A DNA stretch of 64,000 nt from Borborobacter arsenicus (GTDB taxonomy: Bacteria; Pseudomonadota; Alphaproteobacteria; Rhizobiales; Rhizobiaceae): contig NZ_RKST01000021.1 in NCBI RefSeq assembly GCF_003934165.1, positions 1-64,000 of the forward strand, in the 5' to 3' direction. The notes beneath the pieces were generated by a model. It saw nothing but the letters and a program-made list of their open reading frames with translations, was not told the DNA's origin and did not search any database. This document shows, piece after piece, positions 27,272-35,373 of this stretch. Both the position numbers and the translations under genes were made by a program. Positions within the stretch are counted from its first letter, which is position 1. Each line of letters opens with the position of its first letter.

Positions 27272-27293
27272 GCTGATTGGAGTTCCGCGAAGC

Positions 27294-27830
27294 TTATTCG
27301 GCGGACGCTTCGGCCGCCTTTGCAGCCTCCTCGGCAGCCTTCTTTTCGGCGGCTTCCTGGGCGGCCTTCTCGGCAGCCAGCGCCTCGGCGGCGGCAACGC
27401 GCTCGGCCTCGGTGCGGGCCTTTTCGGCGTTCAGCGCATCGCGCTCGGCTTCATTGAGCTTGCGGGCGCGCACGCCGGTGTTTTCCGAAATGCGGGCCGA
27501 CTTGCCGCGGCGGTCGCGCAGGTAATAGAGCTTGGCGCGGCGCACCTTGCCGCGACGCACGATCTCGACGCCTTCGACCATCGGCGAATAGACCGGGAAC
27601 ACGCGCTCCACGCCTTCGCCGTAGGAAATCTTGCGGACCGTGAAATTCTCCTGGAAGCCCGAGCCCGAGCGCGCGATCACCACGCCCTCATAGGCCTGCA
27701 CGCGGGTGCGGGTGCCTTCGGTGACGCGCACCAGCACGCGCACGGTGTCGCCGGGCTGGAATTCGGGAAGCGTGCGCTTCGCTTCGATCTTGGCGGCCTG
27801 TTCGGCTTCGATCTGACGGATGATATCCAT
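27294..27830 (-). CDS. rplS: 50S ribosomal protein L19 with Ala/Glu-rich C-terminal tail
   Basis: The first about 120 residues are canonical L19, which lies at the 30S-50S interface: [47 protein letters not shown] and [15 protein letters not shown]. Usual L19 length is 115-130; here a 50-60 residue tail of Ala, Glu and Lys ([20 protein letters not shown]) is added, likely a charged helix. Such tails are known in Rhizobiales. Last gene of rimM-trmD-rplS, but 190 bases after trmD. Confidence 0.97.
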   Translation of the reverse strand: MDIIRQIEAEQAAKIEAKRTLPEFQPGDTVRVLVRVTEGTRTRVQAYEGVVIARSGSGFQENFTVRKISYGEGVERVFPVYSPMVEGVEIVRRGKVRRAKLYYLRDRRGKSARISENTGVRARKLNEAERDALNAEKARTEAERVAAAEALAAEKAAQEAAEKKAAEEAAKAAEASAE

Positions 27831-28020
27831 CGCAATAACCTCTTCTTGCTTCTCAACAGCCAGAGCGCCCAGCGCTCACCCTTCAGTTCCACGACCGCTG
27901 GGCTATGCCTTTCTTCTCACCTGAGAAGCCGAGGCAGGGGCGGATTCACCATCTTTCATTGACGGGTCCGGAAATCGTTTCCGGTTGCGAGCGCGCACAT
28001 ACACGCTTCTGAAGCGCTTG

Positions 28021-28746
28021 TCACGCCTCGGGGGCGTTCTTTTTGCCGCTTGCCGCCTGCTCGCGCCCGGAAAGCAGGTCGGGTCGGCGTTCCTGCGTCA
28101 GTTTCAGCGCCTGCTCGCGCCGCCAGGCGGCGATTTTCGCATGATTCCCCGAAATCAGCACGTCGGGGATGGGCCGGCCCTCGAATTCCTGCGGTCGCGT
28201 ATAATGCGGATGCTCAAGCAGGCCGTTCTCAAAGCTTTCCTCGTCACCGGAGGCGTCATTGCCCATGACGCCCGGCAGCAGGCGCACCACCGCATCGAGC
28301 AGCACGAGTGCTGCCGGCTCGCCCCCCGAGAGGATGAAATCGCCGATCGAGACTTCCTCCAGCCCGCGCGCCTCGATCACCCGCTGGTCGACGCCCTCGA
28401 AGCGGCCGCATAGGATGACCGCGCCCGGCCCGGCCGCCAGTTCGCGCACCCGCGCCTGCGTCAATGGCCGGCCGCGCGGACTCATCAGCAGAAGCGGACG
28501 CGGATCGCCCTGCGGCGCGGCATGGTCGATCGCCTTGGCCAGGATGTCTGCGCGCATCACCATCCCCGCCCCGCCGCCGGCCGGCGTATCGTCCACCGTC
28601 CGGTGCCGGTCGGTGGCGAAATCGCGGATCTGCACGGCCTCCAGCGACCAGACCCCCGCCTCCAGCGCGCGGCCGGCAAGAGACAGGCCGAGCGCGCCGG
28701 GAAACATCTCCGGATAGAGCGTCAGCACGCTGGCGCGGAAGCTCAT
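28021..28746 (-). CDS. trmD: tRNA (guanine-N1-)-methyltransferase
   Basis: A 241-residue SPOUT methyltransferase making m1G37 in tRNAs that read codons starting with C. Motifs: [10 protein letters not shown] at the N terminus, [13 protein letters not shown] near residue 84 and [16 protein letters not shown] near 112, with the SAM-knot segment [20 protein letters not shown] near 132-151. It starts 4 bases inside the rimM end (ATGA overlap), so the two are coupled. Confidence 0.97.
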   Translation of the reverse strand: MSFRASVLTLYPEMFPGALGLSLAGRALEAGVWSLEAVQIRDFATDRHRTVDDTPAGGGAGMVMRADILAKAIDHAAPQGDPRPLLLMSPRGRPLTQARVRELAAGPGAVILCGRFEGVDQRVIEARGLEEVSIGDFILSGGEPAALVLLDAVVRLLPGVMGNDASGDEESFENGLLEHPHYTRPQEFEGRPIPDVLISGNHAKIAAWRREQALKLTQERRPDLLSGREQAASGKKNAPEA

Positions 28747-29291
28747 TGCCCGCCTCCGGTTTCTTCGTCTTCCTCGTCCTCGACCAGTCCGGCCGCAACG
28801 CTGTCGATCTGCACGAAGCCCGCCGCGACATCGACCTGGGGAACTGCGGCGCGCGTGAAGGGGATCGGCACGCCCTTGCGGCCCTGATGGGTGATCTCCA
28901 GAATATCGCCGCCGCCGAAATTCTGCACCGCCGTCACCGTGCCGATAGCGGCGCCGGTCTCGTCCCGCACCTCCAGCCCGATAAGGTCGGCGTGATAAAA
29001 ATCGTCCTCGTCGTCCTCCTCCGGCAGGGCGGAGCGCTCGATGAAAAGCTCCGTGCCATTGAGTGCTTCGGCAGCATTGCGATCATTCACGCCCTTGAGG
29101 CGCACGACCACCACCGTATTGGCCGGCCTGATATCGACGATCTCGAATATCCGGCCATCGCGGGCATGGAGCGGACCATAGTCGCCCAATACCAGCGGAT
29201 CAGCCGTAAAGGTCTTGACGCGCAACTCGCCCCTGACGCCGTGGGGCGCACCGATCACGGCCAGTTGGACAGGGTTTTCAAGCTTGGGCAT
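28743..29291 (-). CDS. rimM: 16S rRNA processing protein RimM
   Basis: A 182-residue ribosome maturation factor for the 30S head: N-terminal RimM domain ([20 protein letters not shown], residues 8-27) and a C-terminal PRC-barrel ([16 protein letters not shown] near 97; [17 protein letters not shown] near 131). An acidic DEEDEE tail follows. rpsP, which usually precedes rimM, is not here; instead a xerC gene is divergent. Confidence 0.95.
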   Translation of the reverse strand: MPKLENPVQLAVIGAPHGVRGELRVKTFTADPLVLGDYGPLHARDGRIFEIVDIRPANTVVVVRLKGVNDRNAAEALNGTELFIERSALPEEDDEDDFYHADLIGLEVRDETGAAIGTVTAVQNFGGGDILEITHQGRKGVPIPFTRAAVPQVDVAAGFVQIDSVAAGLVEDEEDEETGGGQ

Positions 29292-29358
29292 GCGCGCTTC
29301 ACTGGTTGCTAACTTCGATCAATCAATACTGACTTATTCAATTGCGTGATGGCTGCCA

Positions 29359-30297
29359 ATGCAGGAATTCCTCATCTCGGTGAAACCCGATCTCCAGTCG
29401 GCACGGGAAAACTGGTTGAAGATGCTCGCAACGGAGCGCCGGGTTTCGGCGCTGACCGTGGAGGCCTATGAGCGCGACACGCGCCAGTTCTTCCAGTTCC
29501 TGACCGGCCATATCGGCGGACCGGCCGGAATTGCCGACATCAGGGAGCTTCGCCCGGCCGATCTGCGATCCTTTCTCGCCTTCCGCCGTACCAATGGAGC
29601 CGGCGCGCGCACGCTGGGGCGCGGGCTTGCCGGCATCCGCTCCTTTCTGCATTTCCTCGAACGGCGCGGATTGGCCAATGCCGCCGGGGCTGCGGCGCTG
29701 CGTGCTCCGCGCCAGCCGAAATCGCTGCCCAAGCCGTTGACCGCCATTGACGCCCGCCGCGTGGTTTCCGGCGACGAGCAGCTTGCCGAGGAGCCCTGGA
29801 TCGCCGCCCGCAACGCCGCAGTGCTGATCCTGCTCTATGGCGCGGGGCTGCGCATTTCCGAAGCGCTTGCGCTCACGGGCGCGGATTTGTCCGATCCTGG
29901 CGATACGGTGCTGCGCATCACCGGCAAGGGTGGCAAGACGAGGCTGGTGCCCGTCCTTGCCGTTGCTTTCCAAGCGGTCGCCGAATATCGCCGGCTCTGT
30001 CCCTTTGCCATCGCGCCCGATACGCTGCTGTTTCGCGGCGCGCGCGGCGGATCGCTCAACCCGGCGATCATCCAGCGCGACATGCGCAAGCTGCGCTCAG
30101 CGCTCAACCTGCCCGACACCGCCACGCCGCATGCGCTTCGCCACTCCTTCGCCACCCATCTGCTGGGCCGGGGCGGCGATTTGCGCACCATCCAGGAGCT
30201 TCTTGGCCATGCCAGCCTGTCGACCACGCAGGTCTATACCGGCATTGACACCGCAAGGCTGCTCGACATTTACGAGAAGGCTCATCCTCGCGCCTGA
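29359..30297 (+). CDS. xerC: Tyrosine recombinase XerC
   Basis: A 312-residue site-specific recombinase that, with XerD, resolves chromosome dimers at dif. Catalytic residues are all visible: R165 (GAGLRISE), K190 (TGKGGKTR), H258 and R261 (HALRHSFATH), H284 (LLGHASLSTT) and nucleophile Y293 (QVYTGID). The N-terminal SAM-like core-binding domain spans about residues 15-105. It is chromosomal housekeeping rather than an integrase; no attachment site is seen. Confidence 0.93.
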   Translation: MQEFLISVKPDLQSARENWLKMLATERRVSALTVEAYERDTRQFFQFLTGHIGGPAGIADIRELRPADLRSFLAFRRTNGAGARTLGRGLAGIRSFLHFLERRGLANAAGAAALRAPRQPKSLPKPLTAIDARRVVSGDEQLAEEPWIAARNAAVLILLYGAGLRISEALALTGADLSDPGDTVLRITGKGGKTRLVPVLAVAFQAVAEYRRLCPFAIAPDTLLFRGARGGSLNPAIIQRDMRKLRSALNLPDTATPHALRHSFATHLLGRGGDLRTIQELLGHASLSTTQVYTGIDTARLLDIYEKAHPRA

Positions 30298-30360
30298 TCC
30301 GGTGCAATTTATCGGCCCCGATTAACCGTTTTGCCGCTTTTTGCTTCTAGGCTTCCGGCC

Positions 30361-31425
30361 ATGAAACGTGTCCTTGCCATCGCCGACCGCACCGCCACGA
30401 CCGCGCTTGCCCTTATGGTGGCGCTGAACCTGCTTTTCCTCGTCTCTTTCGTGGTCGTGGCTTTCATGGCCACCAGCCAGGCGCGGGCCGATGACGTGCC
30501 GGCCTGCACCGGCAGCGACCTGCTGGCAGGTCTCCAGCAAAGCGATCCGGCATTGTTCGACAAAATCAAGGCGGAGGCAGAGGCGACGCCCAACGGCAAG
30601 GGCCTGCTGTGGAAGGTCGAGAAGCCGGGACAGGCGCCGTCCTTCCTGTTCGGCACCATGCACATGACCGATCCGCGCGTCGTCTCGCTGACGCCGGCGG
30701 CAAAACAGGCCTTCGACACGGCCGGCACGGTGGTGATCGAGACCACGGAAATCCTCGACCAGAGCAAGATGATGGCTGCGATCATGCGCGAGCCGGAACT
30801 GACCATGTTCACCGACGACACCACATTGATGTCGTTATTGTCGCCGCAGGATGCCGAAATGGTGAGGAAGGCGCTCGACGCACGCGGCATTCCAGCCGAC
30901 AGCGTCGCCAAGATGAAACCGTGGATGCTTTCGGCCATGGTGGCGCTTCCGGCCTGCGAACTGGCCCGCAAGGCCGGCGGCGCGCCGGTGCTCGACATAA
31001 AGCTTGCCGAAGACGCAAAGGCGGCCGGAAAGTCGCTGGAGGGGCTGGAAACGATCGCCGACCAGCTGCGCGCCATGGCTTCGCTGCCGCTCGCCTTCCA
31101 CATGGACGGGCTGGTGGAAACGCTGAAGCTCGGCAAGCGCATGGACGATGTGGTCGAAACCATGATCGTGCTCTATGGCAGCGGCGAGACCGGCATGATC
31201 TGGCCTCTCTTCGACGCCGTGCTGCCGAGCGACGGCGAGGACGGCTATGCGGCCTTCGAGGAAACCATGATCACCGCACGCAACCGCGTCATGGCCGAGC
31301 GGGCGGGTCCTATCCTGGCACGCGGCAATGCTTTCGTCGCGGTGGGTGCTCTGCATCTGCCCGGCGCCGACGGCCTCGTCGAATTGCTGCGCAAGCAGGG
31401 CTACACGCTGACAGCTTCAAACTGA
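30361..31425 (+). CDS. TraB/GumN-family protein
   Basis: About 354 residues from the ATG at 30361 (frame open to 30331). One N-terminal membrane or signal segment (ALALMVALNLLFLVSFVVVA) precedes a TraB/GumN domain, with the two family motifs FLFGTMHMTD near residue 97 and GALHLPGADGLVELL near 328. The family (Tiki/TraB) is thought to be a metal-dependent peptidase fold; bacterial roles are poorly known. Expected in the periplasm or anchored to the inner membrane. Confidence 0.85.
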   Translation: MKRVLAIADRTATTALALMVALNLLFLVSFVVVAFMATSQARADDVPACTGSDLLAGLQQSDPALFDKIKAEAEATPNGKGLLWKVEKPGQAPSFLFGTMHMTDPRVVSLTPAAKQAFDTAGTVVIETTEILDQSKMMAAIMREPELTMFTDDTTLMSLLSPQDAEMVRKALDARGIPADSVAKMKPWMLSAMVALPACELARKAGGAPVLDIKLAEDAKAAGKSLEGLETIADQLRAMASLPLAFHMDGLVETLKLGKRMDDVVETMIVLYGSGETGMIWPLFDAVLPSDGEDGYAAFEETMITARNRVMAERAGPILARGNAFVAVGALHLPGADGLVELLRKQGYTLTASN

Positions 31426-31523
31426 GCGCCCCACTGCCTTAATGTGGCGTGCATCACTTTACCCCGATGAAACCTAAACGGGACTGATGCGTTCAATGTC
31501 GGTGCAACTGACGGAGAACCATC

Positions 31524-32000
31524 ATGGCCAACCCCGATCGCGTTCCGGATCCGCGCCTCAATGATCCGCTGAATCCCATGCCGCCGGCTGGCAGCGATCC
31601 TGCCGATCCGCGGCTCAATCCGGCCAATGCACAACCCGGCGGCCCTGATAACCGCGTGGTCGTCCAATCCAATCGCGGCTCAAGCGTATTGATCGCCGCC
31701 GTTGTGCTGATCCTGGCAATAATCGCCTATTTCCTGTTTGTTCCGGGCGGCACCGATACCACCAGCGTCCCTCCGGGTGAGCAGCCGACAGCAACCGAGC
31801 CGGCAACTCCGGCGCCCGATACCACGGCACCAGCAACGCCAGCGCCTGATGCAACGGCGCCTGCGACCCCTGCTCCGGATGCAACGGCCCCGGCAGAACC
31901 GGCTCCCGCACCGGCGACGCCTGAGCCTCAATCAACGGCTCCGGCTGAGCCAGCCCCGACAGCGCCGGCCCCTGAAACGGCTCCGGCTCCGGCGCAGTAA
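31524..32000 (+). CDS. Single-pass membrane protein with Pro/Ala/Thr-rich repeat tail
   Basis: A 158-residue protein without recognisable domain. The first about 55 residues are polar and repeat DP-R-LN phrases (DPRLNDP, DPRLNPAN). A membrane segment follows (SVLIAAVVLILAIIAYFLFV, about residues 53-72). The rest is a low-complexity tail with about three copies of a ten-residue unit TPAPD(A/T)TAPA, then EPAP runs. Such tails span the periplasm or cell wall in other envelope proteins. ACGGAGAACC precedes the ATG. Function unknown. Confidence 0.8.
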   Translation: MANPDRVPDPRLNDPLNPMPPAGSDPADPRLNPANAQPGGPDNRVVVQSNRGSSVLIAAVVLILAIIAYFLFVPGGTDTTSVPPGEQPTATEPATPAPDTTAPATPAPDATAPATPAPDATAPAEPAPAPATPEPQSTAPAEPAPTAPAPETAPAPAQ

Positions 32001-32095
32001 GGACAATATCGAGAAACGGCCCCGCTTCGGCGGGCCGTTTCCGGCAAAACCGGGCTGGTCGAACAATGAGGTGGAGCAGGTACCTGCTCCACCGA

Positions 32096-33502
32096 TCACA
32101 TATGGATGGGCTTGAAGAAGGTGGCGAGCGCCGCCTCCTTGACCGCTTCCGACATGGTCGGATGGGCGTGGCAGGTGCGGGCAAGGTCCTCTGACGAGCC
32201 GCCGAATTCCATCAGCACCGCCGCTTCATGGATCATTTCGCCGGCACCGAAGCCGACGATGTGGACGCCCAGCACCCGGTCAGTTGCCTTTTCGGCCAGG
32301 ATTTTCACGAAACCGTCGGTGTGCTGCATGGCACGCGCCCTTCCATTGGCGGTGAAGGGGAACTTGCCGACCTTGTAGTCGATGCCGGCCTTCTTCAGTT
32401 CTTCCTCGGTCTTGCCAACGGAGGCCACTTCGGGGCTGGTATAGACGACGCCCGGAATGACGTCGTAATTCACGTGCCCGGCCTGGCCGGCGATGATCTC
32501 GGCAACCGCCACGCCCTCGTCCTCGGCCTTGTGGGCCAGCATCGGACCGGCAACGACATCGCCGATGGCATAGATGCCGGGCACATTGGTCCGCAGATGG
32601 CCATCGGTCTTGACGCGACCGCGCTCATCAAGCGCCACGCCCGCTTCGGCCAGTCCCAGACCGTTGGTATAGGGGCTGCGGCCGGTGGCCACCAGCACCA
32701 CATCTGCCTCGATCGTCTGTGCCTCGCCACCCTTGACCGGCTCGAAGGTCACCGTGGCGCCCTTCTTCGACTTGGCGACGCCGGTGACCTTGGAGCCCAG
32801 CTTGAACTCGAAGCCCTGCTTGGCCAGCATGCGCTGGAACTGTTTGGCCACCTCGCCATCCATGCCGCCGAGGATCATGTCGAGATATTCGACCACGGTG
32901 ACCTTGGCCCCAAGCCGTGCCCAGACCGAGCCGAGCTCCAGCCCGATGACGCCGCCGCCGACGACCACCATCTGCGCCGGAACCTTCGCCAGTTCGAGCG
33001 CGCCGGTGGATGACACGATCACCTTTTCGTCGAAATCGACCTTGACGCCGGGAATGCCGGCAACGTCGGAACCGGTGGCAATGACGATGTTCTTCGTCTC
33101 GATCACCTGTTCCTTGCCATCCTCGCCGGTCACCGAAACCTTGCCCGCCGACAGCACCTTGCCGACACCCTGGAAGCTGTCGATCTTGTTCTTCTTGAAC
33201 AGGAAGGACACGCCGTTGACATTGGCCGTCACCGTCGCGTCCTTATGCGCCATCATCTTCTTGAGATTGAGCTTCGGCTGGCCGATCTCCACGCCGAGCG
33301 CGTCGAAGGAGTGGCCTGCTTCGGCAAACATTTCGGAGGCATGCAGCAGCGCCTTCGACGGGATGCATCCGATATTGAGGCAGGTGCCGCCGAAAGTGGC
33401 GTTCTTTTCGACCACGGCCGTCTTCAGGCCAAGCTGCGCCGCCTTGATGGCGCACACATAGCCGCCGGGACCGCTACCGATAACAACGACATCATAAGCC
33501 AT
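32096..33502 (-). CDS. lpdA: Dihydrolipoyl dehydrogenase (E3)
   Basis: A 468-residue flavoprotein that reoxidises dihydrolipoyl groups with NAD+. FAD site [12 protein letters not shown] near residue 8, redox disulfide C41/C46 in [16 protein letters not shown] site [15 protein letters not shown] near 180, second FAD motif YAIGDV near 311, and the active-site base in HAHPTMSEA near 449. It closes the mdh-suc operon, so it most likely serves 2-oxoglutarate dehydrogenase. Confidence 0.96.
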   Translation of the reverse strand: MAYDVVVIGSGPGGYVCAIKAAQLGLKTAVVEKNATFGGTCLNIGCIPSKALLHASEMFAEAGHSFDALGVEIGQPKLNLKKMMAHKDATVTANVNGVSFLFKKNKIDSFQGVGKVLSAGKVSVTGEDGKEQVIETKNIVIATGSDVAGIPGVKVDFDEKVIVSSTGALELAKVPAQMVVVGGGVIGLELGSVWARLGAKVTVVEYLDMILGGMDGEVAKQFQRMLAKQGFEFKLGSKVTGVAKSKKGATVTFEPVKGGEAQTIEADVVLVATGRSPYTNGLGLAEAGVALDERGRVKTDGHLRTNVPGIYAIGDVVAGPMLAHKAEDEGVAVAEIIAGQAGHVNYDVIPGVVYTSPEVASVGKTEEELKKAGIDYKVGKFPFTANGRARAMQHTDGFVKILAEKATDRVLGVHIVGFGAGEMIHEAAVLMEFGGSSEDLARTCHAHPTMSEAVKEAALATFFKPIHM

Positions 33503-33568
33503 TTCTCATATCCCTGTTCCATGCGGCCGATGATGCCGCTGTTCCAAACATGATCCACGTCCGGCTGC

Positions 33569-34060
33569 TCATTCCTGGCAGCCCTGCAAGGCAAAGACAT
33601 CCGCCGGCAGCATCGTCAGCCCATCCTCGCCATAGGCTGACGAATAGCGCAGCGAATAGGCGAGGTCGGGAAAGATCAGCGTCTCGGGCGCATCCGAGCG
33701 CTCGACAGGCAAAAGCCCGATCGTGCCGGATTTGTCGCTGGTATAGATGACCCCCTGCCACACCGTGCAGCTTTCAAGCTCCTCGCCGGTGACGTCGCCC
33801 TCCGGGCAGTTATAGGTGAGCATGCCGTTCGGCCGCTCGACGCCCTCGCTCCACATGACGATGCCGTCGAGCATCACGCTGTTGTCGAACACCATGCGGA
33901 AGCGGTTGGTGACGGCCACAGCCTCGCCGCGCGGCAGGAAGTCGATGCCTGCAACCTTGTCACGATCGCCATAGACGGACAGTTCCATCGGGCAGGCGGC
34001 ATGGGCTGTTCCAGCGCCCAGCAGGGCAGCCGACAAAGCCATCATGCGCCCAGCCACCAA
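33569..34060 (-). CDS. Secreted hypothetical protein inside the suc operon
   Basis: A 163-residue protein with a signal peptide (MMALSAALLGAGTAHA, cleavage near residue 21) and four cysteines in the mature part (AACPMEL, LTYNCPEG, ESCTVWQG, LQGCQE) that could form two disulfides in the periplasm. No family recognised. It starts 11 bases after the sucB stop and ends 66 bases before lpdA, so it is co-transcribed with TCA-cycle genes, although its product is exported. Confidence 0.78.
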   Translation of the reverse strand: MVAGRMMALSAALLGAGTAHAACPMELSVYGDRDKVAGIDFLPRGEAVAVTNRFRMVFDNSVMLDGIVMWSEGVERPNGMLTYNCPEGDVTGEELESCTVWQGVIYTSDKSGTIGLLPVERSDAPETLIFPDLAYSLRYSSAYGEDGLTMLPADVFALQGCQE

Positions 34061-34071
34061 GCCTCGCGCCC

Positions 34072-35343
34072 TTAAAGGTCCAGAACCAGCCGCTCCGGAT
34101 CTTCCAGGCTTTCCTTGACCCGTACCAGGAAGGTGACGGCTTCCTTGCCGTCAACGATGCGGTGATCATAGGAGAGCGCCAGATACATCATCGGGCGGAT
34201 GACAATCTGGCCGCCGACCACCATCGGGCGCTCCTGGATCTTGTGCATGCCCAGAATGCCCGACTGCGGCGCGTTCAGGATCGGCGTCGACATCAGCGAG
34301 CCATAGACACCGCCATTGGAGATGGTGAAGGTGCCGCCCTGCATGTCAGCGACCGACAGCTTGCCGTCGCGCGCCGCGATACCCAGCCGGCCGATCTCCT
34401 TTTCGATCTCGGCGATCGACATGGCATCGGCGTCGCGCACCACCGGCACGACAAGGCCCTTGTCGGTGCCGACCGCCACGCCGATATGGGCATAGTTCTT
34501 GAAGATGATGTCGGTGCCATCGATCTCGGCATTCACTGAAGGGATTTCCTTCAGCGCATGCGTGACAGCCTTGGTGAAGAAGCCCATGAACCCAAGCTTC
34601 ACGCCGTGCTTCTTCTCGAAGACGTCCTTGTATTTACTGCGCAGAGCCATCACCGCGCTCATATCCACCTCGTTGAAGGTGGTCAGCATGGCAGCGGTGC
34701 TCTGCGCTTCCTTGAGGCGGCGCGCAATCGTCTGGCGCAGCTTGGTCATGCGCACGCGCTCTTCGCGCACCTGGTCGTCAGCGGAAGACGGCGCGCGTGC
34801 TGCGGCTGGTGCGGCCGGCGCCGCAGCCGGGGCGGAAATGCCCCTTGCGACAGCATCCAGCACATCGCCCTTCAGCACCTGGCCGCGCTTGCCGCTGCCG
34901 CTCACCTGATCGACCGAGATATTGCTTTCGGCCATCAGCTTGGCCGCCGCCGGGGCCGGCGGCATCTTGCGCTCCTCGACCGGGCCTTCGCCGGCAATGC
35001 TTGCGGTCTTTTCCGCGGCCTCCTTGGTAGAGGATGCGCCCGAAGCACCGGCTGCCTGGGCCACTGCCTCCGGCTTGGCCGCAGGCTTCGACGCAGTGGC
35101 AGCAGCACCATCGGCGATCGACCCGAGCAGCGCGCTGACGCCGACGGTCTCGCCTTCCTGCGCGGTGATTTCAGCCAGCGTTCCGGCCGCCGGCGCGGGG
35201 ACTTCGATCGTCACCTTGTCGGTTTCGAGTTCCACCAGCGGCTCGTCGGCCGCAATTGCATCACCCACCTTCTTGAACCACTTGCCGATGGTTGCTTCCG
35301 TGACGGATTCGCCGAGGGTCGGGACGCGGATTTCGGTAGCCAT
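34072..35343 (-). CDS. sucB: Dihydrolipoyllysine succinyltransferase (E2 of 2-oxoglutarate dehydrogenase)
   Basis: A 423-residue E2: lipoyl domain (residues 1-75, lipoyl K43 in [11 protein letters not shown]), an Ala/Pro-rich linker, the E3/E1-binding domain ([20 protein letters not shown] near 133), a second linker rich in APAAAPAAP, and the catalytic acyltransferase domain ending with [13 protein letters not shown] near 392 (catalytic His and Asp). It transfers succinyl groups to CoA. Located 30 bases after sucA. Confidence 0.97.
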   Translation of the reverse strand: MATEIRVPTLGESVTEATIGKWFKKVGDAIAADEPLVELETDKVTIEVPAPAAGTLAEITAQEGETVGVSALLGSIADGAAATASKPAAKPEAVAQAAGASGASSTKEAAEKTASIAGEGPVEERKMPPAPAAAKLMAESNISVDQVSGSGKRGQVLKGDVLDAVARGISAPAAAPAAPAAARAPSSADDQVREERVRMTKLRQTIARRLKEAQSTAAMLTTFNEVDMSAVMALRSKYKDVFEKKHGVKLGFMGFFTKAVTHALKEIPSVNAEIDGTDIIFKNYAHIGVAVGTDKGLVVPVVRDADAMSIAEIEKEIGRLGIAARDGKLSVADMQGGTFTISNGGVYGSLMSTPILNAPQSGILGMHKIQERPMVVGGQIVIRPMMYLALSYDHRIVDGKEAVTFLVRVKESLEDPERLVLDL

Positions 35344-35373
35344 TTTCTTGCCTATCCGTTTCTGATCTGAGGG

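Noticed and set aside
27155-27397. Arg/Pro-rich N-terminal extension of the EI24 protein
   Set aside because: It crosses the rplS terminator and is antisense to the Ala/Glu tail of L19.
29359-30297. Phage or island integrase
   Set aside because: Sequence and length fit chromosomal XerC. No tRNA attachment site, phage genes or base-composition change is seen around it.
31808-31890. CRISPR-like short repeats
   Set aside because: The repeats are contiguous 30-base units within a coding frame (Pro/Ala/Thr tail), with no spacers. No CRISPR array or cas gene is visible.
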